A stretch of 5,100 nt of DNA from Caldilineaceae bacterium (GCA_012032975.1 JAAUPU010000317.1:1-5100), one strand, 5' to 3'. Shown: positions 1 through 5,100, counted from the first letter of the stretch. Program-made: numbers and translations. The notes: generated by a model from the letters alone, not told the origin.

Positions 1-2
1 TC

Positions 3-794
3 GAATATGTTCACGCGATGCGCGTGGCGGTGCGGCGGATGCGCAGCGCAGGCCTGCTTTTTGGCGGCTTTTTTCAGCGGTCCGCGGTGCGCACCTATCT
101 GAAGGAGCTGAGGAAGCTCACCCGTCAACTCGGCGCCGTGCGCGACCTGGATGTGCTGGAGCGGCACCGGGCCAGTTTCGTGCATCACCAGGGGCAGTTT
201 ATGGGTGGCAAAGGGCTGGCCCGGCAGTGGCGGAACTCCCGCAAGGGCCACCATGCCGCCCTGCTGACTTGGCTGGACAGCGAAGAATACAGCCAGTTCG
301 TCGCCTCGTTTGCCGACTTCTGCCAATCGCCTGGCGTCGGGACGGCGCCAAATGAGAAGGCGGGCGCTCTCCTGGAGCCGACCCAGGTCCGCCATGTTTT
401 GCCCGGCATGATCGTCGCCCGCTTCGAGCGGGTGCGCGCATACGAAGCGCTATTCGATACGGGAGCGGACGTGAGCATCGATCACCTGCATGGATTGCGG
501 ATCGAGTGCAAGCATCTGCGCTATCTGTTGGAGTTTTTCCGTCATCTTCTCGGCGAAGAAGGCGCGCTGTTGATCGCCCAACTCAAGAAGCTTCAGGACC
601 ACCTGGGTGACCTGAATGACGCTGCCGTGCGTCAAGAACGGGTTACGCTGGCCAGCGGCAAAGTGGCCAAAGCGTTCAAATCTGAACCGGACGCGACCGT
701 TGACCGCCTGCGGCAGACCTTCCCAGAGGTCTTTCGCACCTTCGTCGGGGTGGAAAACCGAGAAGCATTGGCGCGCGCGATGGCTCGTCTGTAG
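3..794 (+). CDS. CHAD-domain protein, 5' end cut by window edge
   Basis: CHAD domains are all-helical, rich in conserved histidines and basic residues, and are known to bind inorganic polyphosphate and to localise to polyphosphate granules. The visible reading frame is open from base 3 and opens with VHAMRVAVRRMR, the typical first CHAD helix (VHxxRVxxRRxR). The second, related helix, LHGLRIECKHLRYLLEFF, lies at about 486-539, followed by LKKLQDHLGDLNDA near 582-623, another typical CHAD segment. The first ATG at base 18 falls inside the first conserved helix, after its key histidine at 12-14, so the true start must lie upstream of the window. About 263 residues are visible, close to a whole CHAD domain. 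An N-terminal partner such as a CYTH domain could lie outside and cannot be judged. The gene converges on the pst-phoU operon, which fits a role in phosphate storage. The domain call is secure; the precise cellular role is inferred from the family. Confidence 0.9.
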   Translation, partial: EYVHAMRVAVRRMRSAGLLFGGFFQRSAVRTYLKELRKLTRQLGAVRDLDVLERHRASFVHHQGQFMGGKGLARQWRNSRKGHHAALLTWLDSEEYSQFVASFADFCQSPGVGTAPNEKAGALLEPTQVRHVLPGMIVARFERVRAYEALFDTGADVSIDHLHGLRIECKHLRYLLEFFRHLLGEEGALLIAQLKKLQDHLGDLNDAAVRQERVTLASGKVAKAFKSEPDATVDRLRQTFPEVFRTFVGVENREALARAMARL

Positions 795-818
795 GCAGAT
801 CCCTGCGATTCGATGACC

Positions 819-861
819 CTTAACATTGATCTTAAAGACTCGTTAACGGTGGTCATATACC
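819..861 (+). promoter_or_regulatory. Pho-box-like triple direct repeat with a -10 element
   Basis: Three related hexamers stand in direct repeat on the plus strand: CTTAAC (819-824), CTTAAA (831-836) and GTTAAC (842-847), with start-to-start steps of 12 and 11 bp. This resembles the TTAACA-type PhoP boxes of Firmicutes and the CTTAACCT repeats of cyanobacterial Pho boxes, both built on an 11-bp step. A TATACC at 856-861 could be the -10. The best -35 at 18-bp spacing, TTAAAG, is poor and lies inside the repeats, as expected of an activator-dependent promoter. No protein gene follows, so the transcript would be non-coding. The repeat pattern is seen directly; PhoB/PhoP binding is inferred from the pattern and from the pst genes nearby. 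Confidence 0.5.
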
Positions 862-865
862 GTAG

Positions 866-990
866 AAGACGAGGAATAAACCTGTCTGGGAAGCAAAGTA
901 GTACACCTCTATTCCTCAGTTCCTCTGTGTCCTTCTTCAGGACCTCGAAACGGGTTCGTGCGCAACCGCATGAACCCGTTTCACTTTTCC
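866..990 (+). ncRNA. Candidate Pho-controlled small RNA
   Basis: A transcript starting just after the TATACC at 856-861 and ending at the hairpin at 947-982 would be about 125 nt. It contains no ATG before base 970, so it is unlikely to encode a peptide. It can fold: GAGGAATA (871-878) pairs perfectly with TATTCCTC (910-917), and AGAAG (864-868) can pair with CTTCT (932-936) outside it. Between the two hairpins lies a pyrimidine-rich stretch (905-936) with repeated TTCCTC/TCCTT motifs, complementary to GGAG-type ribosome-binding sites. It matches no RNA family I recognise. The call rests on promoter, structure and terminator in the right order; expression is not shown. The alternative is a simple terminator for the CHAD gene plus chance repeats. 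Confidence 0.4.
947..990 (+). terminator. Strong intrinsic-terminator-like hairpin
   Basis: GAAACGGGTTCGTGCG (947-962) and CGCATGAACCCGTTTC (967-982) form a 16-bp stem with one G-U pair and a CAAC tetraloop. ACTTTTCCC follows, giving a short T run on the plus strand. The opposite strand has no T run after the stem, so plus-strand termination is favoured. It would end either read-through from the CHAD gene, whose stop is 152 bp upstream, or a separate small RNA begun at about 866. The T run is only four bases, so some doubt remains. Confidence 0.7.
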
Positions 991-1020
991 CGATAGATTG
1001 GCCCATCGCAAAAGATGGCC

Positions 1021-1100
1021 CGCGAAGGGGCACAAAGCTTCACGAAGTCTCACGAAGACGGCGATTCCATCTTGGTGTTTCTTGGTGACGCTTCGCCGAT
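1021..1100. repeat. Decamer-periodic inverted repeat element
   Basis: The left arm is four consecutive 10-mers: CGCGAAGGGG, CACAAAGCTT, CACGAAGTCT and CACGAAGACG (1021-1060). After a 10-base centre come three 10-mers of the opposite sense: CTTGGTGTTT, CTTGGTGACG and CTTCGCCGAT (1071-1100). The core CACRAAG is thus repeated at a 10-bp step and mirrored as CTTGGTG, with GCGAAG (1022-1027) and CTTCGC (1091-1096) at the outer ends. It resembles the degenerate CTTCGTG/CACGAAG intergenic repeats scattered through some environmental bacterial genomes, which I recall without a formal family name. It has no coding content, and its function is unknown. Confidence 0.6.
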
Positions 1101-1174
1101 AATCTGTTTTGGGAAATCCTGGTCGCGTGCGGAGGGTCGTGCAGAGAAGGATCCTGGGGCAGGGCGTGGTCCCC

Positions 1175-1222
1175 AAAAATGAAACTGGGGCCATCGCTAC
1201 AATCTTCTCATGTAGCTGCCCC
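1175..1222 (-). terminator. Possible distal terminator of the pst-phoU operon
   Basis: Read on the minus strand, GGGGC (1222-1218) and TGTAGC's partner arms form an 11-bp interrupted stem: GCCCC (1218-1222) pairs with GGGGC (1187-1191), and GCTACA (1196-1201) pairs with TGTAGC (1211-1216), with a 9-nt loop. A run of five Ts (1179-1175 on the minus strand) follows seven bases beyond the stem. It lies 174 bp past the phoU stop. The gap between stem and T run is longer than in a classic intrinsic terminator, and an overlapping alternative hairpin exists, so this is only a candidate. Confidence 0.35.
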
Positions 1223-1338
1223 GGCTTCACCTCTGTTTGGCTGCTGTTCTATTGTTGCTCGAGGAAGGCAGGTGGCAATCTTCCCATGCAACCGCCCCAA
1301 TCCAACCAGCATCGAGAGCATACCTGGCGCAGATTTCC

Positions 1339-1390
1339 GTCTCGTTCGCAGGCTGTTATGGGGCGATTAACAGTGCGGATCAGGCGAGAC
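1339..1390 (-). terminator. Long interrupted hairpin directly after phoU
   Basis: Three arm pairs nest around one loop. GTCTCG (1339-1344) pairs with CGAGAC (1385-1390); TTCGCA (1345-1350) pairs with TGCGGA (1374-1379) through one wobble; and CTGTTA (1353-1358) pairs with TAACAG (1368-1373). Bulges are only GG on the left and TCAGG on the right, giving 18 bp in total around a 9-nt loop. It begins 5 bases after the phoU stop codon on the minus strand. No T run follows, so it is either a factor-dependent terminator or a 3'-end hairpin protecting the operon mRNA. The structure is seen in the sequence; its role is inferred. Confidence 0.5.
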
Positions 1391-1395
1391 AAGCT

Positions 1396-2076
1396 TCAGC
1401 CGAAATCGGCCATCGGTTCTGTGACGTCAAATTCGACCAAGGTTCCCGTTGCCATGTAGATGACTCGCTCACAGATGTTGGTTACGCGGTCGCCGGCACG
1501 CTCCAGGTTGTGCGCTGCCCAGGAGAGGTTGTTGACGTGGTCCAAGCGGGTTGGGTTCACCAGGATCACCTGGAGCAGTTCGCGGTTGACAAGATTGTAG
1601 AGACGATCCACCTCGTCATCCTCCTGCGGGATCGCGCGTGCACTTTCCACATCTTCGTGAATAAAGGCGTCCAGGCTGCGGCCCAGCATACTGATCACCT
1701 TGTCGCACATCTGCGGGATATGGACCATCGGAATCAGAAGTGGTTCTGGTCCCAGATAGAGGATGATCCGGCCAATCCCCTTGGCATAGTCGCCAATTCG
1801 CTCCAGTTCGGTGGAGATCTCCAGCACGCCGGCGAGAAAGCGCAGGTCGTGGGCCATCGGCTGCTGGGTGGCGATCAGGGTGAGGCAACGGTCTTCCAGG
1901 TCGTAGCGGCGGGAATTGATCGCCCGATCCTCATCGATCAGCCGGAGGGCCGTATCGCGGTCGCGCTTTTTCAGCGCCTTGACTGAATCGGCCAAGGCAT
2001 GGCTGACCATGCTGCCCATGACAAGCAGTTCGTCCTGAAGGTTGCGCAGGGATTGTGTATAGTGATCACGTGGCAT
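1396..2076 (-). CDS. phoU: Phosphate transport/signalling regulator PhoU
   Basis: PhoU is a cytoplasmic two-repeat helical-bundle protein. It couples the Pst transporter to the PhoR-type sensor kinase, restrains phosphate uptake and dampens the Pho response. The 226-residue product has the usual PhoU length and both repeat signatures: ELERIGDYAKGI at residues 90-101 and NLERAGDRVTNI at 190-201. These carry the E/D-rich metal-binding motifs, and each repeat begins with a helix of the type seen in SLRNLQDELLVMGSMVSHA. The ATG at 2076 is chosen because MPRDHYTQSL is the normal PhoU beginning and an AGGAG lies 10 bases upstream. A longer frame reaching back to 2166 would run inside pstB and has no family support. 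The start is 13 bases after the pstB stop, so the genes are almost certainly co-transcribed and probably translationally coupled. It is the last gene of the operon. Confidence 0.96.
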   Translation of the reverse strand: MPRDHYTQSLRNLQDELLVMGSMVSHALADSVKALKKRDRDTALRLIDEDRAINSRRYDLEDRCLTLIATQQPMAHDLRFLAGVLEISTELERIGDYAKGIGRIILYLGPEPLLIPMVHIPQMCDKVISMLGRSLDAFIHEDVESARAIPQEDDEVDRLYNLVNRELLQVILVNPTRLDHVNNLSWAAHNLERAGDRVTNICERVIYMATGTLVEFDVTEPMADFG

Positions 2077-2096
2077 GAAGTGGATGCTCCTATCCA
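2077..2096 (-). promoter_or_regulatory. phoU ribosome-binding site inside a small hairpin loop
   Basis: On the minus strand TGGATAGGAGCATCCA (2096-2081) forms a perfect 5-bp stem, TGGAT with ATCCA, whose 6-base loop AGGAGC is the Shine-Dalgarno sequence of phoU. The pstB stop codon TAG (2092-2090) overlaps the start of the loop, so a ribosome finishing pstB would sit on and open this hairpin. The spacing from AGGAG to the ATG is 10 bases. The arrangement suggests coupling of phoU translation to pstB; the stem is short, so the effect may be weak. Confidence 0.55.
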
Positions 2097-2914
2097 AAAC
2101 GACCGGTGATGTAGTCTTCTGTGCTCTTGTGCTTCGGATTGGTGAAGATCTGCTTGGTCGCGCCATATTCGGCCAGGTGGCCTGTGCGGTTCTGGTCGAC
2201 CATGAAGAAAGCTGTGTAGTCGGAGACCCTTGCGGCCTGTTGCATGTTGTGGGTCACGATGATGATGGTGTAGTTGACCACGAGTTCCTTCATCAGATCC
2301 TCGACAGCCAGTGTGGCGATGGGGTCGAGCGCAGAACACGGCTCATCCATCAGGATGATCTCTGGCTTGGTCGCGATCGCGCGCGCGATGCACAGCCGCT
2401 GTTGCTGGCCGCCCGAAAGACCGTACGCACTCTGCGATAGCTTGTCCTTGACTTCATCCCAGAGCGCCGCGCCCCGCAGCGAGCTTTCCACCAGCTCATC
2501 CATGTTGCCGCGATAGCCGTTTACCTTTGCTCCCCAGGCGATGTTGTCATAGATCGACTTTGGAAAAGGGTTCGGCTTTTGAAAGACCATCCCAATCCGA
2601 CGCCGCACCTCGACTGGGTCTACGCCGTCAGCATAGATGTTCTGCCCCATAAAGTAGACCTCGCCGGTCACCCGTGCGATGGGGACCAGGTCATTCATGC
2701 GATTGAAGGAGCGCAGCACGGTACTCTTGCCGCAACCGGAAGGACCGATCAGCGCCGTGATCTTGCGCGGGGCGACGCCAAGGTTGATCTCCTTGACCGC
2801 ATGAAACTTGCCATAGTAGACGTGCATGTCGAGCGCCTCGATCACAGATGCGCTGTTTTCTGGGGCGACGGTCACGCCGGCGCTATCGGTAGCCAATCTC
2901 GTCTGAACGCTCAT
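2090..2914 (-). CDS. pstB: Phosphate ABC transporter ATP-binding protein PstB
   Basis: PstB is the ATPase that powers PstSCAB high-affinity phosphate import from the cytoplasmic face. All ABC motifs are intact in the 274-residue product: Walker [10 protein letters not shown] at 57-65, Q-loop glutamine at 112 in VFQKPNPFP, signature LSGGQQQR at 166-173, Walker B IILMDEP at 186-192, D-loop SALD at 194-197 and H-loop histidine at 222. QKPNPFP and [10 protein letters not shown] are characteristic of PstB among ABC ATPases. There is a poorly conserved N-terminal leader of about 23 residues before the nucleotide-binding domain, slightly longer than usual. The ATG at 2914 is preceded by an in-frame TAG six bases upstream, so no earlier start is possible. 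AGGAG lies 14 bases upstream (2929-2933), a rather long spacing. The gap to pstA is 77 bp, and the stop overlaps the phoU ribosome-binding site. Confidence 0.98.
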   Translation of the reverse strand: MSVQTRLATDSAGVTVAPENSASVIEALDMHVYYGKFHAVKEINLGVAPRKITALIGPSGCGKSTVLRSFNRMNDLVPIARVTGEVYFMGQNIYADGVDPVEVRRRIGMVFQKPNPFPKSIYDNIAWGAKVNGYRGNMDELVESSLRGAALWDEVKDKLSQSAYGLSGGQQQRLCIARAIATKPEIILMDEPCSALDPIATLAVEDLMKELVVNYTIIIVTHNMQQAARVSDYTAFFMVDQNRTGHLAEYGATKQIFTNPKHKSTEDYITGRFG

Positions 2915-2991
2915 GGTCTATCGGTTAACTCCTATCGAGATGTTGCAGAGTCAGCACGGCTCGGTGAATTGTCATCAATCGCTTCCCACGT

Positions 2992-3855
2992 CTAGGCGCG
3001 CTTGCTAAAGTGGTTGCGCAGATAGATCGCCGTGGCGTTGAGCGCGAAGAGCATGACCAGCAGGACAATGCTTGCCGCGGCTGCAATGTGTTGGAACTCC
3101 GGTTGCGGACGTGTGGTCCACTGATAGATCTGCATGGGGAGCACCGTGAACTTGGAGAAGGGTCCATCGGGGTCCACCGTGATGAAGGTCGAGGCGCCGA
3201 TCACGATCAGCGGCGCGGTCTCGCCGACGGCCCTCGACATGGCCAGGATGGTGCCGGTCAGGATGCCGGGCAGCGCATTGGCAAGGACGTGCGAGCGAAT
3301 CACCTGCCATTTGGTGGCGCCCAACCCGTAGCCTGCCTCGCGCAGCGAACTGGGCACGGCGCGAATGGCTTCCTGTGAATTGATGATCACCAGCGGCAAA
3401 ACCAGCAGGCCAAGCGTCAGGCCGGCCGAGACGATGGTGCGCCCGTTGGCCGTGGTTGGGTCGGATAGGCCCAGCGCCGCGCCACTTGTCATCATCTCCA
3501 GCGCCCGCACGAAGATCGCCAACCCCAAGATGCCGTAGATGATGGAGGGCACACCGGCCAGGTTGTCGATGTTGGTCTGGAGCAAGCGTTGAAAACTTCC
3601 GTGGGTGGCGTATTCTTCGAGATAGATCGCTGCGCCGATCCCTGTGGGCACGGCAAAAAGCACGGTGATTGCGATGACCCACAGCGAGCCGAGAATCGCG
3701 GTTCGTACACCCGCCTGTTCCGGCACGCTCGATTGACTGCCGGTCAGGAACTGTCGATTGATCCAGCTATGAAAGTTCAAGACCGCATCGGGATATTTCT
3801 CCAGCGTTTCGACTTCGATCTCTGTGCGCTGAAAAAGCGATGGCATGAGATCCAA
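2992..3855 (-). CDS. pstA: Phosphate permease PstA, five-helix core (C-terminal part)
   Basis: PstA and PstC form the membrane channel of the Pst importer. This 287-residue frame has five hydrophobic segments, at about 51-76, 97-119, 139-158, 194-221 and 257-279. Its EAA coupling loop lies at about 162-198 and includes EAIRAVPSSLREAGYGLGA, which docks on PstB. RTAILGSLWVIAIT and GAAIYLEEYA are typical PstA. PstA normally has six helices; the missing first one is encoded in the overlapping upstream frame (3777-5075). The sequence just before the start, read one base back, joins smoothly: ...VVASW then DLMPSLFQR. So this is probably the C-terminal half of a single PstA separated by a one-base frameshift near 3852. 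As an independent gene it would start at TTG 3855, or ATG 3846, with GAGGTGG 7 bases before the TTG. Identity is certain; whether it is a separate gene is not. Confidence 0.93.
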   Translation of the reverse strand: MDLMPSLFQRTEIEVETLEKYPDAVLNFHSWINRQFLTGSQSSVPEQAGVRTAILGSLWVIAITVLFAVPTGIGAAIYLEEYATHGSFQRLLQTNIDNLAGVPSIIYGILGLAIFVRALEMMTSGAALGLSDPTTANGRTIVSAGLTLGLLVLPLVIINSQEAIRAVPSSLREAGYGLGATKWQVIRSHVLANALPGILTGTILAMSRAVGETAPLIVIGASTFITVDPDGPFSKFTVLPMQIYQWTTRPQPEFQHIAAAASIVLLVMLFALNATAIYLRNHFSKRA

Positions 3856-5075
3856 CTGGCAACCACCTCAGGCTGAACCACCCGCTCCTGCACCAGGTCG
3901 AAGATCTCACCATGAGCGCGCTCGGCAAGCGGACCTTCGCTCTCGAAGCGGCGCAACACGCCGGCGGAAACATTCGATTCCAGGATACCTTGCAGTGTCG
4001 GCGCTGCCAGGTCGGCCAACGTCACATCGTCAAAAACATGGCTGACAAAAAACTCAAGCGTGCCGCTCTCTATCGAGGGGATGTAGCGGCGAATTGGTTC
4101 GTTTGGCCAGGCAGAGTTGACATCCGACCAGCGTTCTGCGGTCGTGAAGATGGCCTGGAGTTCTTCCCGGCTTGCTTCGTTGAGAAAGGTGTTCTGCTGG
4201 CTGACGACGACCGCGATGGCATCGTTGGCCACCTTGATCTCGGCGGGAACCCGCTTGGCTTTGTTGCAGGCTGCCGATTCTTGACGAGAGATGGCCCGGC
4301 TGGCATCGGCGATGTCCGCGTCTTTGTCTACGCACAAACTGGTAAAGCCCGCGCGCGTGCCTGTGCTTTCAGCCGTAATCGTGCCCACGAAGCCGGCTTC
4401 CACAAACATCTCGATCATGCGCTCGGTGAGTGGGAAGACGGTCGAACTGCCCATGATGGCGATGTCGCCGGTCATGCCGGTGGAGAGCAACGCACCGCCA
4501 GTCAGCGAGCGAACGGCATTCAATTGGCGCTCGATTGTGTCCTGGTCAACAGGAAAGTATCCCACCTCGTCGATCACGCTGTTGACGTTGGAGAGGTAGA
4601 AGTCGGCAAAGGCTGCCACCTCTTGCTTCGCCGCCAACACGGACTCGACCGTGTAGAGATAGAGCGGACGGGAGAGCGGATAATCGCCGGAATCGACCGT
4701 TGCCGCATTGGGTTCAATGTTGTCGACAGTCAGCGCGCGCAGTTCATCGTTTCGATTCTGATAGTAGGCGTAACCGAAGAAACCGACCGCATAAGGATCC
4801 TCGGCGATGGCGTTGGCCAGGGCTGTATCGTCTTCACTGCTGACCGTGTTGGGTGCGGTCACCATCTCTTTGCTGATGCTCAGCGTCACAAGCTGGTCGG
4901 GGTCAATTGCATTCTCGACAGCGATCAGACCAAACGTCTGATTGACGATGTTGAAGATCAGCGCCGCCAGCACAATGATGGCAACGATCAGCGAGAGCTG
5001 GAAGGTCGCCAGCCAGATTTTGCCCCGCCGATGGCGCGACGAGATCTGCTTGAGGAGATCGTCGCCCTCTGGCAT
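3777..5075 (-). CDS. pstA: PstA N-terminal part with inserted PstS-like phosphate-binding domain
   Basis: Residues 1-19 are polar and basic (SSRHRRGK), a cytoplasmic N-terminus. Residues 20-44 are one membrane helix, which would be PstA TM1, leading to the outside. Residues 62-350 resemble a PstS-type phosphate-binding domain with swapped halves. Residues 351-408 (LQGILESNVSAG ... DLVQERVVQPEVVASW) resemble the native PstA loop that precedes the permease core. The last 24 residues after W408 read the permease DNA in the wrong frame and look like junk, ending at a stop inside the next ORF (79-base overlap). A missing base at about 3852 would explain this. The frame stays open from ATG 5075 to the right edge without a stop and no clear Shine-Dalgarno precedes that ATG, so the real start may be upstream. 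It could alternatively be a membrane-anchored binding protein in its own right. Confidence 0.8.
   Translation of the reverse strand: MPEGDDLLKQISSRHRRGKIWLATFQLSLIVAIIVLAALIFNIVNQTFGLIAVENAIDPDQLVTLSISKEMVTAPNTVSSEDDTALANAIAEDPYAVGFFGYAYYQNRNDELRALTVDNIEPNAATVDSGDYPLSRPLYLYTVESVLAAKQEVAAFADFYLSNVNSVIDEVGYFPVDQDTIERQLNAVRSLTGGALLSTGMTGDIAIMGSSTVFPLTERMIEMFVEAGFVGTITAESTGTRAGFTSLCVDKDADIADASRAISRQESAACNKAKRVPAEIKVANDAIAVVVSQQNTFLNEASREELQAIFTTAERWSDVNSAWPNEPIRRYIPSIESGTLEFFVSHVFDDVTLADLAAPTLQGILESNVSAGVLRRFESEGPLAERAHGEIFDLVQERVVQPEVVASWISCHRFFSAQRSKSKRWRNIPMRS
3856..3869 (-). promoter_or_regulatory. Possible internal ribosome-binding site for the PstA core
   Basis: GAGGTGG (3869-3863 on the minus strand) lies inside the codons for PEVV of the upstream frame, 7 bases before the TTG at 3855 that opens the PstA-core frame. 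It matches part of GGAGGTG at a good spacing and could allow re-initiation if the two halves are truly separate genes. GAG GTG GTT are also ordinary codons for EVV, so the match may be chance. Confidence 0.3.
4026..4892 (-). other. Circularly permuted PstS-like domain within the PstA loop
   Basis: Residues are numbered from ATG 5075. The first part, residues 76-176 (4850-4548), looks like the C-terminal half of PstS: SSEDDTALANAI, VGFFGYAYYQN, YPLSRPLYLY and EVGYFPVD. The second part, residues 203-348 (4469-4032), looks like the N-terminal half: GSSTVFPLTE at 209-218, a TGTRAGF loop at 239-244, DIADASRAIS at 254-263, VANDAIAVVVS at 282-292 and ESGTLEFF at 336-343. In ordinary PstS proteins the order is reversed, with the SGT segment leading into SEDD. 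The likely phosphate-binding positions (SST near 210-212, D257, SGT at 337-339) are retained. About 26 residues (177-202) would link the original C- and N-termini. Following TM1, the domain should be outside the membrane. The half-domain matches are recognised from memory of the family. Confidence 0.72.
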
Positions 5076-5100
5076 CCCCGTTTTTTGGCTGGTCGATCGT

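Noticed and set aside
1000..1020. GGCCCATC/GATGGCC inverted repeat as a terminator
   Set aside because: The stem is short with an unpaired base, no T run follows on either strand, and it lies only 18 bp past the much stronger hairpin at 947-982.
813..1088. 91-codon plus-strand open frame across the Pho-box region
   Set aside because: Its start lies before the putative promoter, it runs through the 16-bp hairpin and the decamer repeat, and it has no ribosome-binding site or known motif.
1237..1986. 249-codon plus-strand open frame opposite phoU
   Set aside because: It lies antisense to the well-conserved phoU, has no recognisable domain and is composed like a reverse-complement shadow of a high-GC gene.
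2077..2166. 30-codon N-terminal extension of phoU
   Set aside because: It lies inside the end of pstB in another frame. The PhoU family begins at MPRDHY-like sequence, and the AGGAG is placed for the ATG at 2076.
2918..2937. GTTAAC with flanking CTATCG direct repeats upstream of pstB as a Pho box
   Set aside because: There is only one TTAAC unit, it lies inside the operon next to the pstB ribosome-binding site, and no promoter elements accompany it.
3005..3682. 225-codon minus-strand open frame within pstA
   Set aside because: It overlaps the PstA core in another frame, is rich in His/Arg/Gly as shadow frames usually are, and has no hydrophobic helices.
3831..3839. CTTTTTC as the site where ribosomes slip between the two PstA frames
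   Set aside because: The frame must already have changed upstream, because DLMPSLF rather than ISCHRFF fits PstA before this site. The heptamer is also not a classic slippery sequence, so it is not the preferred break point.

Overview
The window looks like part of a bacterial chromosome of moderately high GC. It is dominated by a phosphate-uptake (Pst) operon on the minus strand. On the plus strand there is a convergent gene for a polyphosphate-associated CHAD protein. The style of the PstA protein (long first external loop, then a conserved stretch ending in SW...SLF before the permease core), the triple TTAAC-type Pho box and the decameric intergenic repeat suggest an environmental Chloroflexota-like bacterium. 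That assignment is an inference from memory, with no marker gene to fix it.

Layout. Bases 3-794 (+) hold the 3' part of a CHAD-domain gene that enters from the left edge. Bases 795-1395 hold no convincing protein gene but are rich in structure: a Pho-box-like promoter (819-861), a candidate small structured RNA (about 866-990) ending in a perfect 16-bp terminator-like hairpin, a decamer-based inverted repeat (1021-1100), a chain of alternative hairpins (1155-1222) and a long interrupted hairpin just after phoU (1339-1390). I recognise nothing in 1101-1154 or 1223-1338. The minus-strand operon, read right to left, is pstA N-terminal part with an inserted phosphate-binding domain (5075-3777, open to the right edge), pstA permease core (3855-2992), pstB (2914-2090) and phoU (2076-1396).

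How it works together. PstA (with PstC, presumably off the right edge) forms the membrane channel, PstB is the ATPase, and PhoU links transporter state to Pho signalling and phosphate homeostasis. A CHAD protein next door fits a phosphate and polyphosphate locus.

The most unusual point is the PstA region. A PstS-like phosphate-binding domain sits in the first external loop of the permease, and its two halves are in swapped (circularly permuted) order. The reading frame breaks by one base just after this insert, so TM1 plus the binding domain and the five-helix permease core are now on two overlapping ORFs. This may be a sequencing error, a true mutation, a frameshifting site or a genuine split gene. 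The second most unusual point is the candidate phosphate-controlled small RNA in the convergent gap.
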